A stretch of DNA of 64,000 nt from Microbacterium saperdae (GTDB taxonomy: Bacteria > Actinomycetota > Actinomycetes > Actinomycetales > Microbacteriaceae): NCBI RefSeq assembly GCF_006716345.1, contig NZ_VFOX01000001.1, forward strand, positions 2,914,001 through 2,978,000, read 5' to 3'. How positions within the stretch are numbered: position 1 is the first letter of the stretch; each line of letters starts with the position of its first letter. A model generated the notes under the pieces. That model worked only from the letters and a program-made list of their open reading frames with translations, was not told the origin of the DNA and made no database searches. The translations under genes were made by a program, and so were the position numbers. Below, piece by piece: positions 55,653 to 64,000 of the stretch.

Positions 55653-56330
55653 CTATCGCCGCAGGACCCGCTGCGCGAGCCAGTTCCCGAAGATCTGGCC
55701 GACCTGCACGATCACGATGATGATGGCCACGGTGACCCAGGTGGCCTCCTGGTTGAACTGCTGGTAGCCGTAGATGATCGCGAAGTTGCCGAGGCCGCCG
55801 CCGCCGATGTACCCCGCCATCGCCGACATGTCGACGACCGCGATGAACATGAACGTGTAGCCGAGGATCAGCGGAGCGAGGGCTTCGGGGATGACCAGCC
55901 CGAACAGGATCGCGAATCGCTTCGCGCCGATCGCCAGCGCGGCCTCGACGATGCCCGGATCGACGGCGACGAGGTTCTGCTCGACGACGCGTCCGATGAC
56001 GACCGCCGCCATGATCGTCATCGGCACGATCGCCGCCTGCGTGCCCAGCGTCGTCCCGGCGACGGCTTTCGTGACCGGACCCACCGCGGTGAGGAAGATG
56101 ATGAACGGGATGGGCCTGATCACGTTGATCGCCAGGTTCATGACGTTGAACACGATGCGGTTCGCGAACAGGTTCCCTGGACGCGTGGCGTAGAGGACGG
56201 CGCCGATGAGCAGCCCGACGACCCCGCCGATCAGCAGTGTCACGACCACCATGTAGATGGTCTCCTGGATCGACTGCAGGAGCACGGGGGTCAGGCTTCC
56301 CCAGTCGGTCGCGGTGTGGATGATGTTCAT
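55653..56330 (-). CDS. metI: Methionine ABC transporter permease
   Basis: A 225-residue inner-membrane permease with five to six hydrophobic segments. The EAA-type loop reads EAALAIGAKRFAILFGLVIP, followed by PLILGYTFMFIAVVDMSAMA and YIGGGGLGNFAI, matching MetI. It overlaps metN by 4 nt in the order metQ-metN-metI. Confidence 0.94.
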   Translation of the reverse strand: MNIIHTATDWGSLTPVLLQSIQETIYMVVVTLLIGGVVGLLIGAVLYATRPGNLFANRIVFNVMNLAINVIRPIPFIIFLTAVGPVTKAVAGTTLGTQAAIVPMTIMAAVVIGRVVEQNLVAVDPGIVEAALAIGAKRFAILFGLVIPEALAPLILGYTFMFIAVVDMSAMAGYIGGGGLGNFAIIYGYQQFNQEATWVTVAIIIVIVQVGQIFGNWLAQRVLRR

Positions 56331-57385
56331 GACGCCACCTCCGATCGCTGGTCGGATGCGGCCGGTCCCGGTTGCAGGATCTGCGCCCTGGTGTGCTCCT
56401 GGAGCTCGGCGACGACAGACGCGAGCACCGCCGCCTCAGCGTGCACCCGGTAGGTGAGTGTGCCCAGCTGGCGCCCGCGGATGTCCGTCACGCCCCCGAA
56501 GACCACCGTGTGCCGCACGCCGTGGCGGTCGAAGACCTGGGCGATGTGCTCGCTCGTGAACTCGTTGACGTCGGCGCTGATGAGATCGCCGCCCGCGACG
56601 AGGAGTGCGTCCAGGGTGTCCCCTGCCGGGATGCCCTGAGTCACCGCGGCGACGAAGCGCTCGGTGAGCGCCGCACGCGGATGCGCGAACACGCGGTATG
56701 TGTCGCCGCTGTCGACCACCTTTCCACCGTCCATCACGATCACCTGATCGCACAGCTCGTGCACGACGGAGATCTGGTGCGTGATCACGACGATCGTGAT
56801 GCCCAGCGTGCGGTTGATCTCCTTGAGGAGCGCGAGCACCTCGCCCGTGGTCTGCGGATCGAGCGCGCTCGTGGCCTCATCCGCGAGCAGCAACTCGGGG
56901 TTCGCCGCGATCGCCCTGGCGATGCCGACGCGTTGCTTCTGTCCTCCGGAGAGTGCCCGCGGATAGCTGTGCGCCTTGTCGCCGATGCCGACGAAGTCGA
57001 GCAGCTCGGCGACCCGGGGGCCGATGTCCTGCTTCTTCCATCCGGCGACCTTCAGCGGATACGCGACGTTCCCGCGCACGGTGCGTGAGTTGAAGAGGTT
57101 GAACTGCTGGAAGATCATCCCGATCCGCCCGCGCAGCCCGCGGAGGTCGTTCGCGGAGGCCTTCCCCACGTCGACACCGAGCACTTCGACGGTGCCGGCG
57201 GTCGGCTTCTCCAGCCCGTTGACCAACCGGACCAGAGTGGACTTGCCCGCCCCCGAGTAGCCGATCACTCCGACGATGGAGCCGCGCTCCACCTGCAGAT
57301 CGACCTCCTCGAGGGCGGAGACGGCGGACCCCCGCCGGGTGGGGGGAAACCCTTTGGAAACCCGGTTGAACGTGATGATCGTCAT
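56327..57385 (-). CDS. metN: Methionine ABC transporter ATP-binding protein
   Basis: A 352-residue ATPase of the methionine importer. Walker A is GYSGAGKST, the signature is LSGGQKQRVG and Walker B LLLADEATSA. The last about 90 residues form the NIL domain that senses methionine in MetN. ATG at 57385 gives the usual N-terminus (MTIITFNRVSKGFPP); a GTG at 57409 would overlap the metQ stop as GTGA and is a real alternative. Confidence 0.95.
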   Translation of the reverse strand: MTIITFNRVSKGFPPTRRGSAVSALEEVDLQVERGSIVGVIGYSGAGKSTLVRLVNGLEKPTAGTVEVLGVDVGKASANDLRGLRGRIGMIFQQFNLFNSRTVRGNVAYPLKVAGWKKQDIGPRVAELLDFVGIGDKAHSYPRALSGGQKQRVGIARAIAANPELLLADEATSALDPQTTGEVLALLKEINRTLGITIVVITHQISVVHELCDQVIVMDGGKVVDSGDTYRVFAHPRAALTERFVAAVTQGIPAGDTLDALLVAGGDLISADVNEFTSEHIAQVFDRHGVRHTVVFGGVTDIRGRQLGTLTYRVHAEAAVLASVVAELQEHTRAQILQPGPAASDQRSEVAS

Positions 57386-57405
57386 AGGTCCGCCGCCGTG
57401 CGAGG

Positions 57406-58332
57406 TCACTGCGTCGCGCGCAGCTGCTCTTCGAGATCCGCCAGCTCGGCCTGCAGGTCCTCCGCGGACCAGTCACCCTTGAACTGCAGGTTGCCCTGGT
57501 TGAGCTCGGTGACCGAGGCTTCCACCTCGGGGCTGTGGTAAGCCTCGAGCAGCTTCGCCCAGCGGGGGTCATCCTTCTGGTCCTCGCGCACGACGAACGC
57601 GTTGATGTACGGAGCGAGCTCCGGGTCGTCCAGGTCTTCCTTGAAGATGATCAGGTCGTCGCCGAGGCCGCCCTTCTGCGCCTGCGTGTTGTTGACGATC
57701 GCGGCCTGTGCGCTGCCGTCCTTGAGCGCGGTGACGGTCTGGTTGGCGTCGACAGGAAGCACCTCGACCTTGCTCGACACGATGTCCTCCGGAGTCGAGA
57801 GGCTGTTGCCACCGTCCTTGAGCTCCACGAGTCCTGCGCGCTGCAGGTTGAGCAGGGCGCGAGCGAGGTTGGTCGGGTTGTTCGGAACCGCGACGGTCGC
57901 GCCCTCCGGAAGGTCTTCGACTGCGGAGTACTTCTCCGAGTAGATGGCGAGAGGGTACACCGCGGTGGCGCCGACCGGCACCAGGGTTCCCCCGTTGTTG
58001 ACGTTGAACTGCGAGAGGAAGATCAGGTGCTGGAACAGGTTCACGTCGAGTTCGCCGTCCTGCACACCCTGGTTCAGCTGCACACCGTCGCTGATGGTGC
58101 GCACCTCGAGCTCGATGCCCTCTTCGGCCAGCTTGTCCTTGAGGATCGTCCAGTGCTCCTCGGTGCCGTCATCCGCACCGAGCACGATCTTGCTGCTCTC
58201 GGTGGCGCCGCCGTCACTTCCGGAGGCGGAGTCATCACCACCCGAGCACGCCGCCATCGACAGGGTCAGCGCGCCCGCTGCCAGCAGGCCGATCACGGAC
58301 AGGATCTTCTTCTTCACACGGGAATCAGTCAC
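57406..58332 (-). CDS. metQ: Methionine-binding lipoprotein MetQ
   Basis: Substrate-binding lipoprotein of the NlpA/MetQ family. The signal peptide is KKKILSVIGLLAAGALTLSM and the lipobox LSMAAC gives the lipidated cysteine. The mature protein contains DVNLFQHLIFL, VAVPNNPTNLARALLNLQRA and a C-terminal YINAFVVRED, characteristic of MetQ. Three in-frame GTGs (58350, 58332, 58317) could start it. No methionine riboswitch was recognised in the leader. Confidence 0.93.
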   Translation of the reverse strand: MTDSRVKKKILSVIGLLAAGALTLSMAACSGGDDSASGSDGGATESSKIVLGADDGTEEHWTILKDKLAEEGIELEVRTISDGVQLNQGVQDGELDVNLFQHLIFLSQFNVNNGGTLVPVGATAVYPLAIYSEKYSAVEDLPEGATVAVPNNPTNLARALLNLQRAGLVELKDGGNSLSTPEDIVSSKVEVLPVDANQTVTALKDGSAQAAIVNNTQAQKGGLGDDLIIFKEDLDDPELAPYINAFVVREDQKDDPRWAKLLEAYHSPEVEASVTELNQGNLQFKGDWSAEDLQAELADLEEQLRATQ

Positions 58333-58451
58333 AACACGAGAGTGAAGCACGGCTGCGGGCGGGCGTCCGGCCCAGCGGTAACCCCGCGTAATGAGGTCAT
58401 GCTGCGTAACGCGAAAGCCCGATCGCGACCGCCATTCACTACGGTGGCGGG

Positions 58452-59765
58452 GTGACGCGAAGCCTGTTGGAGCATGAGTCCGTCGAGTTCGTCCGCGACC
58501 TCATCCGCATCGACAGCGTCAACACCGGCGACCCCGACACGATCGGCGACGGGGAGACCCGCGCGGCCCGACTCGTGCAGGCGCGGCTCGAGGAGGTCGG
58601 GATCGAGACGACCTTCGTCGAGCCGATCCCCGGTCGTGGCAGCGTGGTGGCACGCATCGCCGGAAGCGATCCGGATGCCGGAGCGCTCCTGGTGCACGCG
58701 CATCTCGACGTGGTCCCGGTCGTTGCTGAGGACTGGACGCATCCGCCCTTCGGCGCTGACATCGTCGATGGCCTGCTGTACGGCAGAGGCGCGGTCGACA
58801 TGAAGGACTTCGCCGGCGTCATCCTCGCCGTGGCCAGGGAGTTCGCGCGCTCGGGCATCCGTCCGCGGCGGGATCTGATCTTCGCGTTCCTGGCCGACGA
58901 AGAGGCCGGAGGACGCTGGGGTGCGTCGTGGATCGTCGACAACCGTCCGGATCTGCTCGCCGGCGCGACAGAGGCGATCAGCGAGGTCGGCGGCTTCTCG
59001 GTTCCCCTCGTCGAAGGACGGCGGGCCTATCTGCTCGCGACGGCGGAGAAGGGTGTCGGCGGCGTCGTGGTGACGGCGCGCGGGGAAGCCGGGCATGCGT
59101 CTCGCCCCCGGCCCGACGATCCCGTGACGCGCCTGGCGTCGGCCGTCGCTCGGATCGGGGAGCACCGCTTCCCCGTGGTGCACACGCCCGCACTCGATCG
59201 CTTCCTCCGGGTGTTCGGCCAGGAGCGCGGCGTGGAGTTCACGGATGAGGGGCTCGATGCGCAACTCGACGATCTCGGTTTCGTGGGGCGCGTGATCTCG
59301 GCGTCTGCTCGTCAGACGGCCGCGCCCACCGTGCTCCGCGCAGGAGACAAGAGCAACATCATCCCGGCGAGCGCGCAGGCCACGGTCGACCTGCGCGCCC
59401 TCCCCGACCGCGAAGTCGAGCTGCGGGACGAGATCACCCGACTCGCGGGCGACGCGGTCGATCTGCACTGGCAGGAGTCGCTGTCGCCGATCGCGGCACC
59501 GATCGATTCCCCGTTCGTCACGGCGATCGGCGACGCCATCCGCGCCGAGGACCCGGACGGCGTCGTGGTGCCGTACCTGCTCCCCGCATCGACGGACAAC
59601 AAGCACTTCGCGCGGCTGGGAGTGCTCGGCTACGGCTTCGTCCCGCTGCGCGTGCCGGATGACTTCGACGTCTACGGACAGTTCCACTCCGCCGACGAGT
59701 GCGTGCCGGTGGAGAGCCTGTACTTCAGCGCCCGCGCGACGGCGCGCATCCTGCGCTCCGCTTAG
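58452..59765 (+). CDS. M20-family metallo-hydrolase
   Basis: A 437-residue zinc-dependent hydrolase (amidohydrolase/peptidase). Metal ligands: H84 and D86 in VHAHLDVVP, D116 in GRGAVDMKDFAG, E150-E151 in ADEEAGG, and a late His in the PASTDNKHFARLG region. The dimerisation domain starts near GVGGVVVTARGEAGHASRP. Substrate not predictable (ArgE/DapE/CPG2-like). TACGGT lies 6 nt before the GTG, so the mRNA is probably leaderless. It is convergent with truA by a 4-nt overlap. Confidence 0.9.
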   Translation: MTRSLLEHESVEFVRDLIRIDSVNTGDPDTIGDGETRAARLVQARLEEVGIETTFVEPIPGRGSVVARIAGSDPDAGALLVHAHLDVVPVVAEDWTHPPFGADIVDGLLYGRGAVDMKDFAGVILAVAREFARSGIRPRRDLIFAFLADEEAGGRWGASWIVDNRPDLLAGATEAISEVGGFSVPLVEGRRAYLLATAEKGVGGVVVTARGEAGHASRPRPDDPVTRLASAVARIGEHRFPVVHTPALDRFLRVFGQERGVEFTDEGLDAQLDDLGFVGRVISASARQTAAPTVLRAGDKSNIIPASAQATVDLRALPDREVELRDEITRLAGDAVDLHWQESLSPIAAPIDSPFVTAIGDAIRAEDPDGVVVPYLLPASTDNKHFARLGVLGYGFVPLRVPDDFDVYGQFHSADECVPVESLYFSARATARILRSA

Positions 59766-60610
59766 TCGCTCGTGCTGTCGCGGCGAGCGCGCGTCTGCTC
59801 GGCACGCGCTGCGAGCAGGTCGTCGGCCGGGTAGCCGACCTCCATCAGGGTGAGGCCGCGCGCGGCCAGCACCTTGAACTCGCTCGTCCGCGTCACCGCG
59901 TCGCGGAGCACGACGAGGTCGGCGACATCGAGGCGCCCCTCCCCCACGGCCACGCATCCGCCGACGAGCGCGCGCACCATGCTGTGGCAGAAGGCGTCGG
60001 CTTTCACCTCGGCGATCAGCACGCCATCGGCGTCGCGGACCCAGCGGTAGTCGAGCAGCGTGCGGATCGTCGTCGCCTCGTCGCGCGGTTTGCAGTACGA
60101 CGCGAAGTCGTGGAGTCCGATGAGGCTCTGCGCCGCAGCGTCCATCGCCTGCTCGTCCAGGCGTCCGCGCACGGCAGTGGTGTCGTGACGGCGCAGCGGA
60201 TCGAACCCGGCGACCTGGTCGGCCAGACGATACCGGTACCGGCGCCAGACGGCGGAGAAGCGGGCATCGAACCCCTCCGGGGCCTGTGCGGACCGCGTCA
60301 CCGTGACATCCGAGTACGCGCCGAGCACCCCGCGCATGCGTCCGGCGATGGACCCCGCAGGATCCTGCGGGGCACGTCCCTGGCGGGCCTCGATGCGGGC
60401 CCACTGCGTCTCCGTCAGGTCCACATGCGCGACCTGCCCCTGCGCGTGCACCCCGGCGTCCGTCCGTCCGGCCACGACGAACCGCACGTCGGATCCCACG
60501 ATCCGGGCCAGCGCTGCCTCGAGGGTGCCCTGCACGGTGCGGAGCGTGGGCTGCCGGGCCCACCCGCGGAAGTGGGTGCCGTCGTAAGCGATGTCGAGCC
60601 GGATGCGCAC
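59762..60610 (-). CDS. truA: tRNA pseudouridine(38-40) synthase TruA
   Basis: TruA isomerises uridines 38-40 in the tRNA anticodon arm. In the 282-residue protein the catalytic Asp is D51 in AGRTDAGVHAQGQV; RLDIAYDGTHFRGWARQP and FCHSMVRALVGGCVAVGEGR are typical blocks. In actinobacteria truA lies near rplQ and rplM; here 6.6 kb of other genes separate it from rplM. Confidence 0.96.
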   Translation of the reverse strand: MRIRLDIAYDGTHFRGWARQPTLRTVQGTLEAALARIVGSDVRFVVAGRTDAGVHAQGQVAHVDLTETQWARIEARQGRAPQDPAGSIAGRMRGVLGAYSDVTVTRSAQAPEGFDARFSAVWRRYRYRLADQVAGFDPLRRHDTTAVRGRLDEQAMDAAAQSLIGLHDFASYCKPRDEATTIRTLLDYRWVRDADGVLIAEVKADAFCHSMVRALVGGCVAVGEGRLDVADLVVLRDAVTRTSEFKVLAARGLTLMEVGYPADDLLAARAEQTRARRDSTSD

Positions 60611-60639
60611 GAAGCAAGCTTAGGTCGACGGCACCCCGA

Positions 60640-62178
60640 TCAGATTCCGCCGTCGATCGAGCGGATGAAGTCGCCCGGTTCGTCGGGCACCATGACCTCG
60701 GTGTCGCGGTTGAGGCTCTCGCCGCGGAAGAATCGCTTGGACCGCGGGAAGGCGTACCAGGCGAACATCAGCACCAGGCCGAACGCGAGCGACCCGATGC
60801 CGATCACGAACGTGCCGCCGATGCCGAACAGCACGGTGTAGCCGTAGTCGACGTCCCACATGTCGATCGCGGACTGCACGAATGCCGCCGTCAGCATGAG
60901 CCCGCCCAGCAGCGGGAACAGCCCCTTGAAGAAGAACTCGCGCGGCGAGCGGAACACGTCGGCACGGAAGTACCAGACGCACGCGAAGCCGGTGATGGCG
61001 TAGTAGAAGGCGATCGCCAGACCCAGCGACAGGATCGAGTCCTGCAGGATGTTGTCACTGATCAGCGTCATGCCGACGTAGTACACCGAGGCGACGACGC
61101 CCATCACGATGGTCGAGAACGACGGCGTCTTGTACGTCGGGTGCACGTCCTTGAACTTCGCGGGGAGCGCGCGGTACACGCCCATCGCGAGCGTGCCGCG
61201 GGCAGTGGGCAGGATCGTCGTCTGCGTCGACGAGATCGCCGAGATGATCACCGCGACCACGAGAACCCACCCGAACGGTCCGAGCAGGCCGTCCTTGATC
61301 GCCAGGAAGAAGTCGTCGGCATTGGCCTCGTTCCCGAGGCCGGTACCGGTCTCGCCGAGACCCGCGTACATCATCGCCGCGATCGTGACCGTGACGTAGG
61401 TGAAGAGCAGGATGACGGTGGTCAGCAGCGCCGCACGGCCGGGGATGCGCTTCGGGTCCTTGGTCTCCTCGTTCAGCGCCAGGCAGGTGTCCCAGCCCCA
61501 GTAGATGAACAGAGCGAGCAGGATGGCCTCGGTGAATCCGGACCAGTCGGTGAAGGCGAACGGGTTCATCCACTCCCAGTCGAACGCGGTCGCGCCGGGA
61601 GCGGTGCCCGCGAAGAACTGCCACAGCGCGGTCACGACGAAGACCGCGAGGGCGAGGTACTGGATGCCGAGCAGGACGTTCTGGATGCGCTCGCCGATCT
61701 CCACACCGCGCCAGCTGACCCAGGTCATCGCGGCGATGAAGGCGACGGCGAGCACGACCACGCGCCAGTCGTTGTTCTCGAGGTCCTGGCCGATCAGCGA
61801 CCAGAAGTAGACCGAGGCGATCTGCGCGAGGTTCGCGAGCACGACCATTCCGGCGACCGCGACGCCCCATCCCCCCATCCAGCCGACCCAGGGCCCGAAG
61901 GCCTTGGTCCCCCAGGTGAAAGTGGTGCCGCAGTCGGGCACGGCGTTGTTGAGCTCTCGGTAGGCGAAGGCGATGAGCAGCATCGGCACGAAGGCGATGA
62001 CGAAGGCGATCGGCGCCTGGGCACCGACGGCGATGACCACGAACCCGAGCGAGGCGACCAGCGAGTACACGGGAGCGGTGGACGCGAGTCCGATGACAGT
62101 GGATCCCCAGAGCCCCAGTGTGCCGGTCGCCAGTCCTTTGCCTTCGGGTCGTTCCAAGCGGATTGGCGTTGTCGACAT
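60640..62178 (-). CDS. APC-family amino-acid/polyamine permease
   Basis: A 512-residue permease with about 12-13 membrane segments. TLGLWGSTVIGLASTAPVYS is the first-helix region with the unwound Gly-containing segment, and FAYRELNNAVPDCGTTFTWG the APC consensus loop. Substrate unknown. ATG at 62178 is supported by a strong promoter whose -10 ends 6 nt upstream. Confidence 0.9.
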   Translation of the reverse strand: MSTTPIRLERPEGKGLATGTLGLWGSTVIGLASTAPVYSLVASLGFVVIAVGAQAPIAFVIAFVPMLLIAFAYRELNNAVPDCGTTFTWGTKAFGPWVGWMGGWGVAVAGMVVLANLAQIASVYFWSLIGQDLENNDWRVVVLAVAFIAAMTWVSWRGVEIGERIQNVLLGIQYLALAVFVVTALWQFFAGTAPGATAFDWEWMNPFAFTDWSGFTEAILLALFIYWGWDTCLALNEETKDPKRIPGRAALLTTVILLFTYVTVTIAAMMYAGLGETGTGLGNEANADDFFLAIKDGLLGPFGWVLVVAVIISAISSTQTTILPTARGTLAMGVYRALPAKFKDVHPTYKTPSFSTIVMGVVASVYYVGMTLISDNILQDSILSLGLAIAFYYAITGFACVWYFRADVFRSPREFFFKGLFPLLGGLMLTAAFVQSAIDMWDVDYGYTVLFGIGGTFVIGIGSLAFGLVLMFAWYAFPRSKRFFRGESLNRDTEVMVPDEPGDFIRSIDGGI

Positions 62179-62184
62179 GGTGTG

Positions 62185-62214
62185 AACATAGGGCCGCGAG
62201 AGAGGCCCGGTCAA
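62185..62214 (-). promoter_or_regulatory. Leaderless promoter of the APC permease gene
   Basis: On the minus strand TTGACC (62209-62214), an 18-bp spacer and TATGTT (62185-62190) precede the ATG by 6 nt. This is a near-consensus sigma-70 promoter for a leaderless mRNA. Confidence 0.75.
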
Positions 62215-62218
62215 GGGG

Positions 62219-62587
62219 TCACGGCGTGCGGCGGAGCATCCCGTCGGCATTGTCGGCGACCCACTCCACGAGCGGGAGCATCCGCTCCATCAGATCCCGA
62301 CCGAGCGGGGTGAGGCTGTACTCCACGTGCGGCGGCACCGTGGGGAACGATTCCCTGTGCACCAGGCCGTCATCGGTGAGTGTGCGCAGCGTGGACGCGA
62401 GCATCTTCTCGCTGATGCCGTCGACCTCGCGGCGGAGTTCCCCCCACCGGCGGGTGCCCTCCGAGAGCGAGGACAGCACGAGCACTCCCCACTTGCTCAT
62501 GATGTGGTCGAGGATGACGCGCGTACCGCAGCCCTGCTCGAAGAGCATGGGTGCTGTTTCCTTTATCTGCGCAAAACTCACCGTCAT
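62219..62587 (-). CDS. HxlR-family transcriptional regulator
   Basis: A 122-residue winged-helix regulator. GTRVILDHIMSKWGVLVLSS, RRWGELRREVDGISEKMLAS and LTDDGLVHRESFPTVPPHVE are HxlR hallmarks, with a single cysteine (C20) near the N-terminus as in redox-sensing QorR/HypR-like members. It diverges from the NmrA-like reductase gene, with a palindrome covering the intergenic gap, so it probably represses both genes and senses an electrophile or thiol stress. Confidence 0.92.
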   Translation of the reverse strand: MTVSFAQIKETAPMLFEQGCGTRVILDHIMSKWGVLVLSSLSEGTRRWGELRREVDGISEKMLASTLRTLTDDGLVHRESFPTVPPHVEYSLTPLGRDLMERMLPLVEWVADNADGMLRRTP

Positions 62588-62591
62588 GTAG

Positions 62592-62614
62592 GTACCTTAC
62601 TTCAAAGTGGGTAC
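62592..62614. promoter_or_regulatory. HxlR operator
   Basis: Imperfect palindrome GTACC-TT-ACTT-CA-AAGT-GG-GTAC in the divergent gap, 5 nt before the regulator start codon. Its layout matches known HxlR/QorR-type sites. Confidence 0.75.
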
Positions 62615-62679
62615 CTCCAGATTGGAAGGTTTGCCGTCGCGCGCCGGTTGTCGGAGGTGTCACTTACGAAAGGACCCCC

Positions 62680-63534
62680 ATGACCATCCTCGTCACCGGC
62701 GCGACCGGCAACCTCGGCCGCCTCATCATCGAAAGCCTCCTGGAGCGCGGCGCCTCACCGCAGTCGATCGTCGCCGGCGTGCGCGATGTCGCCAAGGCCG
62801 CCGACCTGAGCGCCCTCGGCGTGGCCGTCGCCGTCGTCGACTACGACCAGCCCGCCACCATCGCCACCGCTCTCGAGGGCGTGGATTCCGTCGTCCTCGT
62901 CTCGGGCTCCGAGGTCGGCCGCCGCGTGACCCAGCACCAGGCGGTCATCGATGCGGCGAAGGCCGCGGGCGTGACGAAGTTCGTCTACACCAGTGCCCCG
63001 AAGGCACCGACGAGCGACCTCGTTCTCGCACCCGAGCACAAGGCGACAGAGGAGCTCATCGCCGCTGCCGGCCTGCCCGCCGTGATCCTGCGCAACAACT
63101 GGTACACCGAGAACTACGCCGCCGACCTCGCACGCGCCGCCGAGACGGGCGTGCTCGCGGCAGGTGTCGGCGAAGGACGAGTCGCCTCGGCCAGCCGCAA
63201 GGACTTCGCGGAGGCCGTCGCGGTCGCGCTGCTCGAAGACGGCCACATCGGCCAGGCCTACGAGCTCGGCGGCGACATCGCCTGGAACTACGCCGACCTC
63301 GCCGCCGCCATCGCCGAGGTCACCGGCCGCCCGGTCGAGTACCGCGCGCTCACGGCCGCGGAGCAGTCGGCCGCGCTGGAGGCGGCGGGGCTCGACGCCG
63401 GAACGGTCGGCTTCGTCGTCGCGCTCGACGCCGGCATCCGCGATGGAGCGCTCGGCGACACCGACGGCACCCTCGCACGTCTGATCGGTCGCCCGACCAC
63501 CCCGCTCGTGGATGGACTGCGCGCGATCGCCTGA
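62680..63534 (+). CDS. NmrA-like NAD(P)-binding reductase
   Basis: A 284-residue atypical SDR protein. MTILVTGATGNLGRLIIESL contains the GATGNLG dinucleotide motif, and the later LPAVILRNNWYTENY and AYELGGDIAWNYADL segments match QorB/NmrA-type quinone reductases. An ATG at 62680 with GAAAGGA upstream is chosen. Paired with the divergent HxlR regulator this is the standard quinone- or electrophile-responsive arrangement. Confidence 0.9.
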   Translation: MTILVTGATGNLGRLIIESLLERGASPQSIVAGVRDVAKAADLSALGVAVAVVDYDQPATIATALEGVDSVVLVSGSEVGRRVTQHQAVIDAAKAAGVTKFVYTSAPKAPTSDLVLAPEHKATEELIAAAGLPAVILRNNWYTENYAADLARAAETGVLAAGVGEGRVASASRKDFAEAVAVALLEDGHIGQAYELGGDIAWNYADLAAAIAEVTGRPVEYRALTAAEQSAALEAAGLDAGTVGFVVALDAGIRDGALGDTDGTLARLIGRPTTPLVDGLRAIA

Positions 63535-63553
63535 TTCTTCTGCGCTGTATGTC

Positions 63554-63613
63554 GAGAAGCGCCGCTCACGGAGGGGCGAGCGGCGCTTCTCCTACGACCG
63601 GGGCCGGTCGTAG
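63554..63613. terminator. Two adjacent hairpins between convergent genes
   Basis: A 14-bp stem (63554-63567 with 63578-63591, loop 10 nt) is followed by a 9-bp stem (63592-63600 with 63605-63613, CTACGACCG). They fill the 80-bp gap between the reductase and Asp23-like stop codons and can serve both strands. Confidence 0.75.
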
Positions 63614-63614
63614 C

Positions 63615-63959
63615 TCAGGAAGCCTCGCGCGAATGCACGTAGACGACCGTGAGTGTGATGGACGCGACGCGCTCACCGCGCTCCGCGAGCAGCGTCGCGA
63701 TAGCGGCCCGGACCGCCGCGAGAGTCACCGGCGCGCTGACGGCGAAGTCCACTCCGACCGATGCCTCGACCCGAAGACCGTCCTCGGCCGCGACGACGCC
63801 CACGAGCGGTTCATCCTGACCCCGCACGCCGAGGGCGGCGGCGCCGGCCCCCACCAGATTCGAGATCAGAGATCCGGAGCGGTAGAGGTTGTCCACGCCC
63901 GGAGTAGCCCGTACCACCGCATCGATCGCGGCGGCCAGCTCCGTCTGCCCTGTCATCAT
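63615..63959 (-). CDS. Asp23/Gls24-like protein
   Basis: A 114-residue protein. The alternating pattern LAAAIDAVVRATPGVDNLYR, GVVAAEDGLRVEASVGVDFA and ASITLTVVYVHS resembles the Asp23/Gls24 envelope-stress family (alkaline-shock-like fold), often encoded in tandem in actinobacteria. ATG 63959 overlaps the upstream stop as ATGA, with GGAG nearby; ATG 63956 is possible. Confidence 0.7.
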   Translation of the reverse strand: MMTGQTELAAAIDAVVRATPGVDNLYRSGSLISNLVGAGAAALGVRGQDEPLVGVVAAEDGLRVEASVGVDFAVSAPVTLAAVRAAIATLLAERGERVASITLTVVYVHSREAS

Positions 63960-64000
63960 CGGCTCCTCTCCGCCCAGGCCGACACGTCGTAGACGTCGCG
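63956..64000 (-). CDS. 3' end of an upstream gene, partial
   Basis: On the minus strand an open frame of 14 codons (RDVYDVSAWAERSR, then TGA) enters from the right edge and overlaps the Asp23-like start as ATGA. Its identity cannot be told from so little; a second Asp23-family or small membrane protein is plausible from context. Confidence 0.45.
   Translation of the reverse strand, partial: RDVYDVSAWAERSR

Noticed and set aside
58333..58451. Methionine riboswitch or regulator site upstream of metQ
   Set aside because: The gap has an imperfect inverted CGCGT ... ACGCG pair, but no SAM riboswitch core and no clear regulator palindrome could be identified.
58329..60617. 762-codon minus-strand frame across the M20 hydrolase and truA
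   Set aside because: No domain, composition of an antisense shadow; TruA and the M20 protein are both clearly real.

Overview
The window reads as a chromosomal segment of a high-GC Gram-positive bacterium of the Microbacteriaceae, most likely Microbacterium. This rests on strongly GC-biased codons, many GTG starts, frequent ATGA/GTGA gene overlaps, -10-like hexamers 6-7 nt before start codons (leaderless transcripts), and a gene order (rplM-rpsI-glmM ... coaA-glmS-acpS-alr-tsaE-tsaB-rimI-tsaD ... groES) known from actinobacteria. I saw no tRNA, rRNA, CRISPR array, transposase, integrase or plasmid gene.

Left flank (1-12.6 kb). The 5' end of groES lies under two CIRCE operators. It is followed by a THUMP-like methyltransferase, two tandem paralogous membrane proteins of unknown function, a small membrane protein, the t6A tRNA-modification genes (tsaD, rimI, tsaB, tsaE), alr, acpS, glmS and coaA, all on the minus strand apart from the methyltransferase. 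A Ppx/GppA phosphatase faces away from coaA.

Central exopolysaccharide island (about 12.7-50.7 kb). It encodes a nearly complete Wzx/Wzy-type system. There is an initiating phosphosugar transferase (PglC-like), a PglF/PglE/PglD set for a UDP-2,4-diacetamido-trideoxyhexose, a UDP-sugar dehydrogenase, several glycosyltransferases including an RgpF fusion, a pyruvyl transferase, a flippase and a polymerase/ligase. Three Wzz/BY-kinase proteins and a low-molecular-weight tyrosine phosphatase would control export. Signal peptidase I, a DUF4012 protein and a GtrA/GT2/GT-C cassette are also present. Embedded at 15.4-19.8 kb is an unusual group: an HprK-like/PqqD-like fusion, an AraC-type regulator, a Tat-signal secreted protein with two cysteines, and a MauE-thioredoxin fusion. 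Two transcription units there share a duplicated operator/promoter/leader module with identical spacing. A second PqqD-like fusion, to a nucleotidyltransferase, lies at 27.3-28.4 kb. The island sits between glmM and coaA-glmS, which also make the UDP-GlcNAc that this pathway consumes. Its core (about 26-38 kb) looks less GC-rich than the flanks.

Right flank (50.8-64 kb). glmM, rpsI and rplM are followed by a DUF559/AbiEi-like gene bracketed by 63-bp-period tandem repeats. Then come an endonuclease/exonuclease/phosphatase protein, the methionine importer metI-metN-metQ, an M20 hydrolase, truA, an APC permease, an HxlR regulator divergent from an NmrA-like reductase over a clear palindromic operator, and an Asp23-like gene at the edge.
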